Shown piece after piece: positions 23,318 through 31,989 of a DNA stretch of 34,402 nucleotides. This stretch comes from an uncultured Clostridia bacterium (GTDB taxonomy: Bacteria > Bacillota > Clostridia > Oscillospirales > Acutalibacteraceae): NCBI GenBank assembly GCA_946499275.1, contig CAMMRL010000027.1, forward strand, positions 1 through 34,402, in the 5' to 3' direction. The notes below the pieces were generated by a model, which was not told the origin of the DNA, ran no database searches, and was given only the letters and a program-made list of their open reading frames with translations. The position numbers and the translations under genes were made by a program. Position 1 is the stretch's first letter, and each line of letters begins with the position of its first letter.

Positions 23318-25324
23318 TCAAATATCCAGATTCATCACATATTTCGCGTTTTTCTCAATAAACTCGCGGCGGGGTTCCACCTTGTCCCCCATCAGGATGG
23401 TGAACGCCTCGTCCGCGGCGGCCGCATCCTCGAGTTCCACCTTCAGCATGGTGCGGAAAGCGGGATCCATCGTGGTTTCCCAAAGCTGTTCCGGGTCCAT
23501 TTCACCAAGGCCTTTATACCGCTGGACGTCGGCGTTGCCGTTAAACTCGGCGATATATTTGTCCCTCTCTTCATCGGAGAAGGCGTACCGCACCTGCTTG
23601 CCTTTGGAAACCTTGAACAGCGGAGGCTGGGCGATGTACACGTGCCCCTCGTCCACCAACGGGCGCATATACCGGAAAAAGAAGGTCAGCAGCAGGGTCC
23701 GGATATGGGAACCGTCCACATCGGCATCGGCCATGATGATGACCTTGCCGTACCGCAGCTTGGAAATATCGAAATCGTCCCCAATCCCGCAGCCTAGCGC
23801 AATCACAATCGGCACCAGCTTTTCGTTGCCGTACACCTTGTCCAAGCGGGCTTTTTCCACGTTGAGCATCTTGCCCCACAGCGGCAGGATCGCCTGGAAG
23901 TTCCGGTCCCGTCCCTGGATGGCGGAGCCGCCGGCCGAGTCGCCCTCAACGATATACAGTTCGGTGCGGTCGCAATCGCTCCAAATGCAGTCGGCCAGCT
24001 TCTCGGGCATCCGGGTCGAGGCCAGGCCGCTCTTCTTTCTGGCGAGTTCCCGGGCCCGCTGGGCGGCTTCCCGCACCCGGGCGGCGTTGATGGACTTTTC
24101 CAGTACGCCGCGGGCGACCTGAGGGTTCTCCTCCAGATACGGCGCCAGCTTTTCGTTCATCAGGGTGTTGACCAGGGTGCCCATCGAGGTGTTGCCGAGC
24201 TTGGCCTTGGTCTGCCCCTCAAACTGCGCCTCCTTCAGCTTGACGCTGACAATCGCCGTCAGCCCTTCCCGCACGTCGTCCCCTTTCAGGCTGGAGTCGT
24301 TTTCCTTGAGCATCCCGTGCTTACGGGCGTAATCGTTAAAAATACGGGTGATGGCGGTTTTGAACGCCGTTTCGTGAGTGCCCCCGTCCACCGTATGGAT
24401 ATTGTTGGCGAACGAAACGATGTTTTCGTTATAGCTGTCGTTATACTGCAGCGCGACTTCGGCAATCGAATCCCCGTCAGTAGTGGAAATATGGATTACT
24501 TCCGGATGGAGTACCGCATGGCCGCGCGACTTATTCATAAATTCGACAAAAGAGGATATGCCGCCCTTATAGCAGTATTCTTCCCGCACCGGGGCGTCTT
24601 CGTCCCGCAGGTCGTTGAGGTTGATGGTCAGCCCCGCGTTCAGGAACGCCTGCTCCCGCAGCCGCTTTTGAAGGACGTCGAATTCATATTCGGTAGTTTC
24701 GGTGAAAATTTCCGCGTCCGCCTTAAAACGGATCAGCGTCCCGTCGTGGTCGGAGGGGCCGATAACCGTCAAATCGTTCACCGGGTTGCCGCGTTCAAAG
24801 CGCTGGGCGAATACTTTGCCTTCCCGGGAGATCTCGACCTCCATCCATTCGGACAGGGCGTTCACCACCGACGAACCCACGCCGTGCAAGCCGCCGGACA
24901 CCTTGTAGCCGCTTCCGCCGAACTTGCCGCCGGCGTGCAGGACCGTCAGCACCACCGTCACGGTGGGCAGGCCCAGCTTTTCGTTCATCCCCACCGGGAT
25001 GCCGCGGCCGTTGTCCCGCACCGAGATCACATTCCCCGGCAAGATGTCCACGTCGATGTGGGTGCAGTACCCGGCCAGCGCTTCATCGATGGAGTTGTCG
25101 ACAATCTCATATACCAGGTGATGCAGGCCCTTCGGCCCGGTAGAGCCGATATACATGCCCGGGCGCTTCCGCACCGCTTCCAATCCTTCCAGCACCTGGA
25201 TCTGGCTTTCGTCATACGGCGTGTTTACAGGCGATACCGTCGGATTCTCGTCGTCGTTCCCGCTGGTTTCGCCGGCCGTATTTTCGCGGATCTCGTTCTG
25301 CTCGTTCTCTCTCTCGTTCGCCAT
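23318..25324 (-). CDS. gyrB: DNA gyrase subunit B
   Basis: 668 residues. The GHKL ATPase domain shows the [12 protein letters not shown] motif, D-N-G-R-G-I-P and [17 protein letters not shown]. The TOPRIM domain shows [13 protein letters not shown] near residue 450 and [22 protein letters not shown]. The C-terminus has [20 protein letters not shown] and ends Y-V-M-N-L-D-I, the usual gyrase ending. The first 35 residues are an acidic Asn/Glu-rich extension. GyrB supplies ATP hydrolysis for supercoiling with GyrA. It lies 124 bases downstream of remB. Confidence 0.98.
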   Translation of the reverse strand: MANERENEQNEIRENTAGETSGNDDENPTVSPVNTPYDESQIQVLEGLEAVRKRPGMYIGSTGPKGLHHLVYEIVDNSIDEALAGYCTHIDVDILPGNVISVRDNGRGIPVGMNEKLGLPTVTVVLTVLHAGGKFGGSGYKVSGGLHGVGSSVVNALSEWMEVEISREGKVFAQRFERGNPVNDLTVIGPSDHDGTLIRFKADAEIFTETTEYEFDVLQKRLREQAFLNAGLTINLNDLRDEDAPVREEYCYKGGISSFVEFMNKSRGHAVLHPEVIHISTTDGDSIAEVALQYNDSYNENIVSFANNIHTVDGGTHETAFKTAITRIFNDYARKHGMLKENDSSLKGDDVREGLTAIVSVKLKEAQFEGQTKAKLGNTSMGTLVNTLMNEKLAPYLEENPQVARGVLEKSINAARVREAAQRARELARKKSGLASTRMPEKLADCIWSDCDRTELYIVEGDSAGGSAIQGRDRNFQAILPLWGKMLNVEKARLDKVYGNEKLVPIVIALGCGIGDDFDISKLRYGKVIIMADADVDGSHIRTLLLTFFFRYMRPLVDEGHVYIAQPPLFKVSKGKQVRYAFSDEERDKYIAEFNGNADVQRYKGLGEMDPEQLWETTMDPAFRTMLKVELEDAAAADEAFTILMGDKVEPRREFIEKNAKYVMNLDI

Positions 25325-25448
25325 TTCATCTCATCCTTACTGCCTAAACTGTCGTCGTTGCTTCCATTTATGCCATATCGATCATATCTGAAGCGAGGAA
25401 ATATCCCCGCGTGATATCTTCTTTATCAAACTGCGTCGCCAGAGATCC

Positions 25449-25721
25449 TCAGCGATAAGATAACCCGTCCATAAATCCGGCCCGTTTTTTCAGAGTAACC
25501 GAAGAGATCTGGGAAATATACACCGTCTCGGTTCCCTCACGATCCACACAGACAACGTAGGATTTCGGGAGTTCCTCCGACACATTGAACACCCGGCCGC
25601 CTTTTTCCGCATCGGCCAAAAACTGCCGGGAGTGTTTGGAGATTGTCGATTTATCCATATCAAAAATCCCCACCACCTCGTCCAGCCGGACCACCGTGTC
25701 CTGTCCCAGATGAAGGTACAT
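25449..25721 (-). CDS. remB: Extracellular matrix regulator RemB (YaaB) family protein
   Basis: A 90-residue small DUF370-type protein: MYLHLGQDTVVRLDEVVGIFDMDKSTISKHSRQFL, then VFNVSEELPKSYVVCVDREGTETVYISQISSVTLKKR. The Y-I-S-Q-I-S-S-x-T-L-x-K-R end is a hallmark of the family. Relatives RemA and RemB influence biofilm matrix genes in Bacillus. The position between recF and gyrB is the conserved yaaB locus of many Bacillota. RemB's role outside Bacillus is not settled. It starts 39 bases after the recF stop, in the same transcript. Confidence 0.93.
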   Translation of the reverse strand: MYLHLGQDTVVRLDEVVGIFDMDKSTISKHSRQFLADAEKGGRVFNVSEELPKSYVVCVDREGTETVYISQISSVTLKKRAGFMDGLSYR

Positions 25722-25760
25722 GCCGTTCCTCCCTTTCGTCGCCGCCCGGACCCATCCAGG

Positions 25761-26876
25761 TCAGGCGATGGTTTCTTCCCGGATTCTTCCCCTCTCCACG
25801 TGAAACGCCCGCCCGGCGGAGAGCCGCATCACGGCGCTGGGATCGCAGCAGGTCAGGAATACCTGCCAATCGTGGATATGGTTGAGGATATAATCCTGCC
25901 GGGAAACGTCCAGCTCGCTCATCACATCGTCCAGCAACGCCACCGGCTGTTCACCGGTCACCTCCCGCAGGACGGAAGCCTCCGCGAGCTTTAGGGCAAG
26001 CACCGCCGAACGCTGCTGGCCCTGGGAGGCGTACGTGCGGGCGGACAACCCACTGATTTCCACCGTAAGGTCGTCCCGATGAGGACCAACGGTGGTAAAA
26101 CCCGCCGCCAGATCCGCGTCATGGCTGCCATGGAGCTTCTCATACAGCCGTTCCCTCGCCTGTTCCGGCGAGATGCCTTCTTCTCCTGCGGAAGATTCGT
26201 ACCGCAGTGAAAAGCTTTCCCTGCCGCCGGCCAGCCCGGCGTAAATTTCTTCGGCCGGCTTAGCCAACCGGCGGATGTACGCCGTCCGGGCGGCGTACAC
26301 CTGCGCACCGGACGCCGCCAGCCGTTCGTCCCAGATATCCAGCAGCCGCCCATCCCCCATCCCCGCCCTCAGGTCCTTCAGCAGGGCGTTGCGCTGGGTC
26401 AGGGTACGCTGGAATTCGGTCAGCACCCGGATATATCCGGGCCGGATCTGGCAGTATGCCGCGTCCAGAAAACGCCGGCGGCCTTCCGGGCCGTCCTTGA
26501 TAAGGGAAAGATGCGCTGGGGAAAATACCACTGCGCAAAATTGGCCCGCCAGGTGGGACGCCGCCTTCTGCGGCACGCCGTTGAGCACCGCACTGCGCCG
26601 CCGGGCGATGGAAAGTTCCGCTTCCTGTTCGCGGCCGGCGGCGGTGAATTCCAGCTTTAACACCGCCTTTTGGGCGCCGAAAGCGACGGTTTCCGCGTCT
26701 TTGGCCCCCCGGAAACTCCGTCCGCCGGTAAAAAACCAAAAAGCTTCCAAAAGATTGGTCTTTCCCTGGGCATTGCTGCCATATACTATATTGACGCCGG
26801 GGACAGGCTGGATGGAACTGTCCTCCAGGTTTCGGAAATTTTCAAAGGAAAGCCGGGTTACCAACATCCGCGCCAC
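25761..26876 (-). CDS. recF: DNA replication and repair protein RecF
   Basis: 371 residues counted from GTG 26876; ATG 26867 (MLVTRLSFENFRN) is the more conventional start. SMC-like ATPase: Walker A G-S-N-A-Q-G-K-T-N near residue 34, R-R-R-F-L-D motif, ABC-type signature Y-A-S-Q-G-Q-Q-R-S-A-V-L-A-L-K-L-A-E, and Walker B P-V-A-L-L-D-D-V-M-S-E-L-D. It loads RecA at gaps together with RecO and RecR. It lies 21 bases after the S4-domain gene and 39 before remB, the standard dnaN-yaaA-recF-remB-gyrB order. The protein is complete. Confidence 0.97.
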   Translation of the reverse strand: MARMLVTRLSFENFRNLEDSSIQPVPGVNIVYGSNAQGKTNLLEAFWFFTGGRSFRGAKDAETVAFGAQKAVLKLEFTAAGREQEAELSIARRRSAVLNGVPQKAASHLAGQFCAVVFSPAHLSLIKDGPEGRRRFLDAAYCQIRPGYIRVLTEFQRTLTQRNALLKDLRAGMGDGRLLDIWDERLAASGAQVYAARTAYIRRLAKPAEEIYAGLAGGRESFSLRYESSAGEEGISPEQARERLYEKLHGSHDADLAAGFTTVGPHRDDLTVEISGLSARTYASQGQQRSAVLALKLAEASVLREVTGEQPVALLDDVMSELDVSRQDYILNHIHDWQVFLTCCDPSAVMRLSAGRAFHVERGRIREETIA

Positions 26877-26897
26877 CGCCTTCCCGGCCCGGCCGTT

Positions 26898-27131
26898 TTA
26901 TCGGCCAGCGGTCTCTTCCCGGCCGACTGTATAAAAAGAGGGCTCGCCTTCGATTTGAACGGTGTCGCCCGGCCGCAATTTTTTTCCCCTTTGCAGGCAG
27001 GGTTCACCGTTTACCTTGACCAATCCTTCCTGGATACAGGATTTGGCTTGCCCGCCGGTGGGGACCGCCCCGGCGAGCTTCAGAAAAGCGTCCAACCGGA
27101 TGAATTCCGTGCTTATGTTCCAGGTTTGCAT
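26898..27131 (-). CDS. yaaA: S4-domain protein YaaA (RlbA-like)
   Basis: 77 residues consisting of one S4 RNA-binding domain: F-I-R-L-D-A-F-L-K-L-A-G-A-V-P-T-G-G-Q-A-K, I-Q-E-G-L-V-K-V-N-G-E-P, then R-G-K-K-L-R-P-G-D-T-V-Q. In Bacillus the equivalent protein between dnaN and recF is implicated in ribosome assembly. It starts 11 bases after the dnaN stop, with AGGAA immediately upstream of the ATG. Not to be confused with the unrelated E. coli YaaA. Confidence 0.93.
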   Translation of the reverse strand: MQTWNISTEFIRLDAFLKLAGAVPTGGQAKSCIQEGLVKVNGEPCLQRGKKLRPGDTVQIEGEPSFYTVGREETAGR

Positions 27132-27142
27132 TTCCTAATCCC

Positions 27143-28243
27143 TCATTTTTTTAGTCTCACCGGCAGGACAAGGAAAAGGAAGTTTTCCCCTGTCGCCGGC
27201 AACATTTTCATCGGGGAAAGGGGGCCTCCCAGCTCAATCCGCACTTCGTCGGTTTCGGTGTTTTTCAATGCTTCCAGCAGGAACCGGCTGTTGAAGCCCA
27301 TTTCCTCCTCGTTCCCTTCAATGGCCGCGCCGATCACGTCGCTGGCGCTACCCAGGGGCGTGGTACAGGAGACTTTGATCTTACCGTCCTTGAATTCGCA
27401 GATCAGCGGGGATTTGATCCGGTCGTTGATCACCAGGGATGCGCGTTCCACAGCATCGATCAGGTCGCGGGTCTTTACCCGGATAGTGGTCGTAATATTT
27501 TGGGGGATCGCCTTCCGGTATGGGAGAAATTCGCCGTCCAGCAGCCGGGAAATCACGGCGTAACCGTCGATTTCCAGCACGATGTGCCGGCGGCCTACCG
27601 CCATGGACATGGGTTTATCTTCATCCGAAAGGAGCTTGATCACTTCGCTTAGGGTTTTACCGGGAACCACAAAATTCATGGTTTCCTTGGTCTTCAGCGG
27701 CTCACAACGCATGGCCAGGCGGGAACCGTCCACCGATACCAGCCGCAGGGTTTCCCCTTCCATTTCGAACTGGGTGCCGGTGTGAACCGGACGGTTGTCG
27801 GTCTGTGCTACGGCGAATAGCGTCTGCCGGATCATACTTTTCAACGTATTTTGGGGGACGGTGAACCCAACCCCGTCGCTCACCGAGGGGATTTCTGGGT
27901 ATTCAATTGCGGAAATCCCAATGATGGTGAATTCGGTCAGCCCGCTACGGATGGTGGTGTTCAGCTTTTCATCGGTAGCGAGGGTTACCGTATCGTCTGG
28001 TAACCGGCGGACGATATCGCCAAAGAGCTTAGCAGTCAGCACGATTTCCCCGGGTTCCCGTACCTCGGCTTCGATCGTGGTGGTGATCCCAAGGTCGAGG
28101 TCGTAACCGGCAAGGAAAAGGGAACTGCCCATCGCTTTTAAAAGGATCCCTTCCAACGCTGGAAGGGTGGATTTTCCTGAGACGGCCCGCTGCACGTTGC
28201 CTACAGCATCAATTAAGGCTTGCTTATTGCATTGAATATTCAT
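27143..28243 (-). CDS. dnaN: DNA polymerase III beta subunit (sliding clamp)
   Basis: 366 residues from ATG 28243 (MNIQCNKQAL), preferred over 28252 because AAAGGA is eight bases upstream. Three beta-clamp domains: the first begins with L-I-D-A-V-G-N-V-Q-R-A-V-S-G-K-S-T-L-P-A-L-E-G-I-L, the second includes DNRPVHTGTQFEMEGETLRLVSVDGSRLAM, and the end P-L-S-P-M-K-M-L-P-A-T-G-E-N-F-L-F-L-V-L-P-V-R is the canonical clamp C-terminus. The dimeric ring tethers polymerase III to DNA. It lies about 615 bases downstream of dnaA, across the putative origin. Confidence 0.98.
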   Translation of the reverse strand: MNIQCNKQALIDAVGNVQRAVSGKSTLPALEGILLKAMGSSLFLAGYDLDLGITTTIEAEVREPGEIVLTAKLFGDIVRRLPDDTVTLATDEKLNTTIRSGLTEFTIIGISAIEYPEIPSVSDGVGFTVPQNTLKSMIRQTLFAVAQTDNRPVHTGTQFEMEGETLRLVSVDGSRLAMRCEPLKTKETMNFVVPGKTLSEVIKLLSDEDKPMSMAVGRRHIVLEIDGYAVISRLLDGEFLPYRKAIPQNITTTIRVKTRDLIDAVERASLVINDRIKSPLICEFKDGKIKVSCTTPLGSASDVIGAAIEGNEEEMGFNSRFLLEALKNTETDEVRIELGGPLSPMKMLPATGENFLFLVLPVRLKK

Positions 28244-28252
28244 TTGCAGCAT

Positions 28253-28857
28253 CCTTTCGCTGGCGAGCGTTATCGCCGGAATATTGTTTGTTTTTTAAAA
28301 AGCGCCGCCGCTTTCCACCGCCCTGTGAAAGAACCGGTAGCGATACCGTCGAAAAAAGCCGATAGAAATAGAAAACCAGTCTTTCTTTTCGTAGTCTATA
28401 GTAGGGGCGGTGGAAAGCGTGGAAAACGCGTATTTTTGGCTTCTTGTCTTGTTTTCCGCGTTGTTTAGGGCCGTGAAAATCCGGTGAGTGAAAAAGTGAA
28501 AATGTGAAAATCGATTTTCTTTTCCCCCGCTTTGTGGAACGTTGTCGATGAACCGGGGAGAATTTCGTGGAGAAACCGGCATTTTTAGCTCGGACGTTGA
28601 AGCCTTGGAATTGTCTTACGGAAAGTTTATCCACCGTTTTTCGGGGACAAGTTTACAAAATCCATGCGAAAACCAGTGGAATAGAGGGGGATATTCGTGA
28701 AAAAGGGGCAATTGGGATAGAAGCGTTTGCTTTCCACCAGACGGTGGAATATAAGGACAGCCGGTTTTCTTATATAATTTAAGTAATATAGCAACGATAA
28801 AAAAAGCGAATTTTGCGGTGGAAAGACTGGGGGGACGATGGAAAAAGAAAAAACCGG
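28253..28857. other. oriC: Putative oriC: dnaA-dnaN spacer with many degenerate DnaA-box-like motifs
   Basis: This spacer holds no gene. It carries one near-consensus DnaA box, TTATCCACC (28627-28635; consensus TTATCCACA). It also has a cluster of T-T-C-C-A-C / G-T-G-G-A-A motifs: 28312-28320, 28408-28416, 28418-28426, 28534-28539, 28566-28575, 28674-28683, 28731-28740, 28742-28750 and 28816-28824. Two of these form TTCCACC-AGAC-GGTGGAA (28732-28749). An AT-rich stretch (about 28765-28815) beside the dnaA stop is a candidate unwinding element. The change of strand bias and the divergent gene orientation flank it. The DnaA-box assignment is by resemblance. Confidence 0.75.
28473..28510 (+). 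repeat. Short GTGAAAA repeats within the origin spacer
   Basis: GTGAAAA occurs at 28473-28479, 28488-28494, 28496-28502 and 28504-28510; the last three are spaced exactly eight bases apart. They lie in the middle of the dnaA-dnaN spacer and are distinct from the GTGGAA motifs, though related in sequence. Confidence 0.7.
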
Positions 28858-30201
28858 TTATTTTTCACTGATATTTTTGATGATGTCCATCACCATTCCT
28901 TTAAAGGAAGGATCTTTGGTCATCCGGGTCTCAACCTTTTGTATGGCGTATACGATGGTCGAATGGTCGCGGGTGCCGAATTCTTCGCCTATGGATTTCA
29001 TCGGTAGGCCGGTGATATCCCGCACCACGTATTCGGCCACCTGCCGGGCTTGGGAAATCGGGGCCGAACGCTTGGTGGAACGGATATCTTCCGGCGTGAC
29101 GTTCATCGTGCGGGCAACTTCGGTGATGATCCGTTCTACCGTGATAGGGACAGGCTGGGAATCGTTACGGATATCGCGAATGGCGTTCTGCGCGGTGATG
29201 ATAGACGGAGGTTCCCCTCCCAGCAGGAACTGGGCGCGCATCCGTTTGACCGCCCCCTCGAGCTGGCGGACGTTGTTTTTGAGCTGGTTGGCAATATATT
29301 CCGCCACATTGTCGCTGATCGCAAGATCCAAAAGCTGGGCCTTGCGTTTGATAATCGCGATCCGGGTTTCTAAATCCGGCGGCTGGATGTCGGCGAGCAG
29401 GCCCATTTCAAACCGGGTGCGCAACCGTTCCTCCAGTGTAGCGATTTCCTTCGGCGGCCGGTCGGAGGTAAGGACAATCTGCTTGTTCGCCTGGTGCAGC
29501 GCGTCGAAGGTATGGAAGAATTCCTCCTGGGTGGAGACTTTGCCGGCGATGAACTGGATATCGTCCACCAGCAGCACGTCCACCTGGCGGTATTTGGCCC
29601 GGAATTCCGGCGTCGTGCCGGAACCGATCGCTTCAATCAGTTCGTTGGCGATGTATTCGCCCTTGGTGTAAATGATTTTGACCGACGGTGTGTTTTTTCG
29701 GATTTCGTTACAGATCGCGTAAAGAAGGTGGGTTTTGCCCAGCCCGGAACCGCCGTAGATGAACAGTGGGTTGTAATAGCCGGCCGGCTTGCTGGCCACC
29801 GCCTGGGAAGCGGCGTGCGCAAATTTATTCGAGGAACCTACGATGAAATTTTCAAAGGAGTATTCGTAGTCGGAACTTTTTTGCCCGAATAAATTTCCCG
29901 GTTGGGGCGATGCTTCGTTAAACGAAGGGGGTTCTTGCGCCGCCACTTCCTCTCCCGAAAGGATCTTCAGCCCCAGGGGGATGCCGAGTACCTGTTCAAA
30001 CGCTTCCTTTAGTTTTTCCGCGTAGTGTTCGCTCACAATTTTCTTCTGGAAATTGGTGTGAACATAAACCACGACCTCCCCGTCCTCAATTGAACGGGGT
30101 TCAATACAGCTGATCCATACGTTATAGGCAACTTCGCTGATATCCTCTTGATTATGAAGATATTCGAGGATACCGGACCAGACTTCCTTGATGGTTTCCA
30201 T
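28858..30201 (-). CDS. dnaA: Chromosomal replication initiator DnaA
   Basis: 447 residues from ATG 30201, with AAGGAG ten bases upstream; the frame extends to 30255 without family similarity. Domain I: VWSGILEYLHNQ. Domain III (AAA+): Y-S-F-E-N-F-I-V-G-S-S-N-K-F-A-H-A, Walker A Y-G-G-S-G-L-G-K-T-H-L-L, Walker B L-L-V-D-D-I-Q-F-I, and L-T-S-D-R-P-P-K-E. Domain IV: S-I-G-E-E-F-G-T-R-D-H-S-T-I-V-Y-A, the DnaA-box-binding helix-turn-helix. Many relatives have F-G-G-R-D-H-S-T-V, so Thr replaces Gly here. It binds oriC as an ATP filament and opens the duplex. Promoter at 30383-30411. Confidence 0.98.
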   Translation of the reverse strand: METIKEVWSGILEYLHNQEDISEVAYNVWISCIEPRSIEDGEVVVYVHTNFQKKIVSEHYAEKLKEAFEQVLGIPLGLKILSGEEVAAQEPPSFNEASPQPGNLFGQKSSDYEYSFENFIVGSSNKFAHAASQAVASKPAGYYNPLFIYGGSGLGKTHLLYAICNEIRKNTPSVKIIYTKGEYIANELIEAIGSGTTPEFRAKYRQVDVLLVDDIQFIAGKVSTQEEFFHTFDALHQANKQIVLTSDRPPKEIATLEERLRTRFEMGLLADIQPPDLETRIAIIKRKAQLLDLAISDNVAEYIANQLKNNVRQLEGAVKRMRAQFLLGGEPPSIITAQNAIRDIRNDSQPVPITVERIITEVARTMNVTPEDIRSTKRSAPISQARQVAEYVVRDITGLPMKSIGEEFGTRDHSTIVYAIQKVETRMTKDPSFKGMVMDIIKNISEK

Positions 30202-30382
30202 GCTACCAAAACTCCTTAACGCAATTGATCGATGGGTTTTGCCGGATAACGGCATGTTCTTCCCCTATACCGGACCAGCAAGCGAGTATTTTACGGCCGT
30301 ATGCCGCCGAAAGGGGAAAAACTATAAAAAAGGAATACCCGAAAAAAGGGCGCACAAATCCCTTTATAATGACTTACTATCT

Positions 30383-30411
30383 ATTCTAACATAGTTTTCC
30401 CGGTATTTCAA
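30383..30411 (-). promoter_or_regulatory. Promoter of dnaA
   Basis: Minus strand TTGAAA (30411-30406), 17 bases, then TAGAAT (30388-30383). This predicts a leader of about 175 bases. A perfect palindrome (30429-30444) and two DnaA-box-like sites lie directly upstream. Confidence 0.65.
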
Positions 30412-30428
30412 CAAAGTAAAATAAAAGT

Positions 30429-30444
30429 AAAATACCGGTATTTT
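30429..30444. promoter_or_regulatory. 16-bp perfect palindrome upstream of dnaA
   Basis: AAAATACCGGTATTTT is a perfect palindrome 18 bases upstream of the dnaA -35. A half-copy, CCGGTATTT, occurs again at 30400-30408, overlapping the -35. This suggests an operator for a dimeric regulator of dnaA. The regulator is unknown. Confidence 0.5.
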
Positions 30445-30463
30445 TCTCCAAACCACAATATTT

Positions 30464-30481
30464 TGGGGATAATGTGGAGAT
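30464..30481 (-). other. DnaA-box-like pair upstream of dnaA
   Basis: The minus strand reads TTATCCCCA (30472-30464, 8 of 9 to the consensus box), preceded by ATCTCCACA (30481-30473, 7 of 9). An inverted CCACAATA/TAATGTGG pair spans 30453-30477. They could serve dnaA autoregulation or a second origin part. The rest of the 30202-30809 spacer holds only promoters and leader hairpins. Confidence 0.45.
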
Positions 30482-30603
30482 AGGCTACCAATGGAACAGA
30501 AAAGAGGGATTTCTTTTTCTAATTTCTCCTTCCATTCGAACATAGAAGTCGGTTGGGGTCGCAGAAACAGCGGCATCCGTTTTGGAAAACGAAAATTTTT
30601 GTG

Positions 30604-30633
30604 TTGACTTTTCCCTGTTATCTGGTATATAAT
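30604..30633 (+). promoter_or_regulatory. Promoter of rpmH-rnpA
   Basis: TTGACT (30604-30609), 18 bases, then a perfect TATAAT (30628-30633). A second TTGACA at 30693-30698 has no good -10. The leader before rpmH includes a CAGCT/AGCTG hairpin (30774-30789) just upstream of the SD. Confidence 0.6.
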
Positions 30634-30809
30634 AAATCCTCGCAAAGGTTTCAATCCCCCTGCATTCTGTCTCTATATTATTGGGCAAGGGGTTGACACT
30701 GGGTTTTTATTGTTGAATACCCGCCGCGCCTGCCGCGGGCTGAGGTTTTCGCACGGGGATTCCCGCAAGGCAACAGCTGGTTCTAGCTGTCCGAAAGGAG
30801 GATGACGGC

Positions 30810-30944
30810 ATGCTTCGTACTTACCAGCCGAAAAAACGGCATCGGAAAAAGGAACATGGCTTCCGCAAGAGAATGGCAACCGCCAACGGCCGTAAGGTGC
30901 TTGCTCGCAGACGGGCCAAAGGAAGAAAGCGTCTCACCTACTAA
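30810..30944 (+). CDS. rpmH: 50S ribosomal protein L34
   Basis: A 44-residue, very basic protein: [20 protein letters not shown], then [24 protein letters not shown], which is the full L34 sequence pattern with the K-R-x-R-x-K-x-H-G-F-R-x-R-M core. Start ATG 30810 is preceded by AAAGGAGG with eight bases of spacing. L34 is a small component of the large ribosomal subunit near the tunnel. It is the first gene of the rightward cluster. A short hairpin terminator follows directly. Confidence 0.98.
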   Translation: MLRTYQPKKRHRKKEHGFRKRMATANGRKVLARRRAKGRKRLTY

Positions 30945-30972
30945 AAAGGGCCACCTTAGTGTGGCTTTTTTT
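30945..30972 (+). terminator. Terminator or attenuator between rpmH and rnpA
   Basis: GCCAC (30950-30954), loop CTTAGT, GTGGC (30961-30965), then seven T's (30966-30972); upstream A's can pair with the T's. It directly follows the rpmH stop. It probably lets through part of the transcription, so that L34 is made in excess over RnpA. Confidence 0.75.
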
Positions 30973-31058
30973 AATATGCGGGGATAAAAATCCCTGTGGT
31001 AAAAGAACAGGGGTAGAACATGTCCGCTCAGCCGGGCGGAAAGGGATCGGGATGTTGG

Positions 31059-31448
31059 ATGGCGCGTTTTGCCGTATTGAACCGGAACGGGGATTTCCGC
31101 GCCCTTTATCACCGCGGAAAATCACAGGTGCATCCCGCATTGGTTACGTATGCGCGGAAAAGCCGGACGGGCTTTCCCAGGGCGGGGATCACCACGGGGA
31201 AAAAAGTGGGGTGCGCCGTCCGGCGAAACCGGTGCCGCCGCATCATTCGTGAGGCGTACCGCGCCCTACTCCCCCGAATCGAAGGCGGATGGGACTTGGT
31301 ATTCGTCGCGCGCGCCCGGACGGGGGAATTCAAAAGCACCAAGCTTCAAAAAATTATGGAGGCCCAGCTAAAAGCATTGGGCGTGATTCCTTCTTCAAAA
31401 GTTTCCCATGTTGCAGAGGGTAAGAAGTCTGAAACCATGAAAAGATGA
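31059..31448 (+). CDS. rnpA: Ribonuclease P protein component
   Basis: 129 residues from ATG 31059 ([22 protein letters not shown]); the frame extends to 31020 without family similarity. Typical RnpA landmarks: F-R-x-L-Y-x-x-G-K-S near the N-terminus, then [18 protein letters not shown], the conserved 'RNR' RNA-binding motif, and [11 protein letters not shown] after it. It assists the catalytic RNA in trimming tRNA 5' leaders. The stop is four bases before yidD. The C-terminal tail ([22 protein letters not shown]) is not conserved. Confidence 0.94.
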   Translation: MARFAVLNRNGDFRALYHRGKSQVHPALVTYARKSRTGFPRAGITTGKKVGCAVRRNRCRRIIREAYRALLPRIEGGWDLVFVARARTGEFKSTKLQKIMEAQLKALGVIPSSKVSHVAEGKKSETMKR

Positions 31449-31452
31449 CAGG

Positions 31453-31836
31453 ATGAAAAAAGTGCTGATTGCGCTGATAAAGTTCTATCAGCGTACCATT
31501 TCGGCGAAATCTCCGCCGGTATGCCGCTTTACGCCGACCTGTTCCGCCTATGCCATCCAAGCAATCGAGCGGTTCGGCGTCATCAAAGGATCCGGTCTCG
31601 CAATTTGGCGTATACTGCGTTGTAACCCGTTTGGAAAATATGGTTACGATCCGGTGCCGGAAAAGAAAACAAAGGAAAAGAAAAAGCGTGGGGTGAATCC
31701 ACCCCATAATGGGGCGGGCGATGAAATTGTCCGTCCATGCGGAAAAACAGCCGGGGGCCGCTCCGGCAAAGAGGTTCCGCATGGGGATGGGCCGTCCCAT
31801 CAAACGCATCCTGCAGGGATGGATAAAGAATCGTGA
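31453..31836 (+). CDS. yidD: Membrane protein insertion efficiency factor YidD, extended C-terminus
   Basis: The N-terminal 70 residues are a clear Yid[11 protein letters not shown], then [15 protein letters not shown] with the conserved cysteines, and [22 protein letters not shown]. YidD aids insertion of membrane proteins by YidC. The protein is 127 residues, whereas most YidD proteins end about 70-85. The extra Lys/Pro/Gly-rich tail shows no domain, and its coding DNA contains hairpins (GGGGTG-AATC-CACCCC at 31690-31705). It starts four bases after rnpA. The rnpA-yidD-yidC order is the usual one. Confidence 0.92.
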   Translation: MKKVLIALIKFYQRTISAKSPPVCRFTPTCSAYAIQAIERFGVIKGSGLAIWRILRCNPFGKYGYDPVPEKKTKEKKKRGVNPPHNGAGDEIVRPCGKTAGGRSGKEVPHGDGPSHQTHPAGMDKES

Positions 31837-31989
31837 GAGGAGCAAGGGGCCGTCACCTTATATGCAGGGAATGTCCGGAGGGCCTTTCATAAGTGCGAGC
31901 AAATCGACGGCGGGCCGTGAAGACGGGACGCGGTGTTAATAGATAAGGAAATTGCACAAGCGTGCGGAAATAGAGCGGAGGAACTGCCA

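Noticed and set aside
24810..24830. TTCCCGGGA in gyrB as a Noc-binding site
   Set aside because: The Noc site needs the wider ATTTCCCGGGAAAT palindrome; the flanks here do not match.
25797..25806. CACGTGAAAC in recF resembles half of a parS site
   Set aside because: Only about 11 of 16 positions match the full site; the left half is lost, so it is probably coding coincidence.
28220..28830. Several short open frames on both strands in the dnaA-dnaN spacer
   Set aside because: No SD with plausible start, low-complexity translations and no family character; the region fits oriC better.
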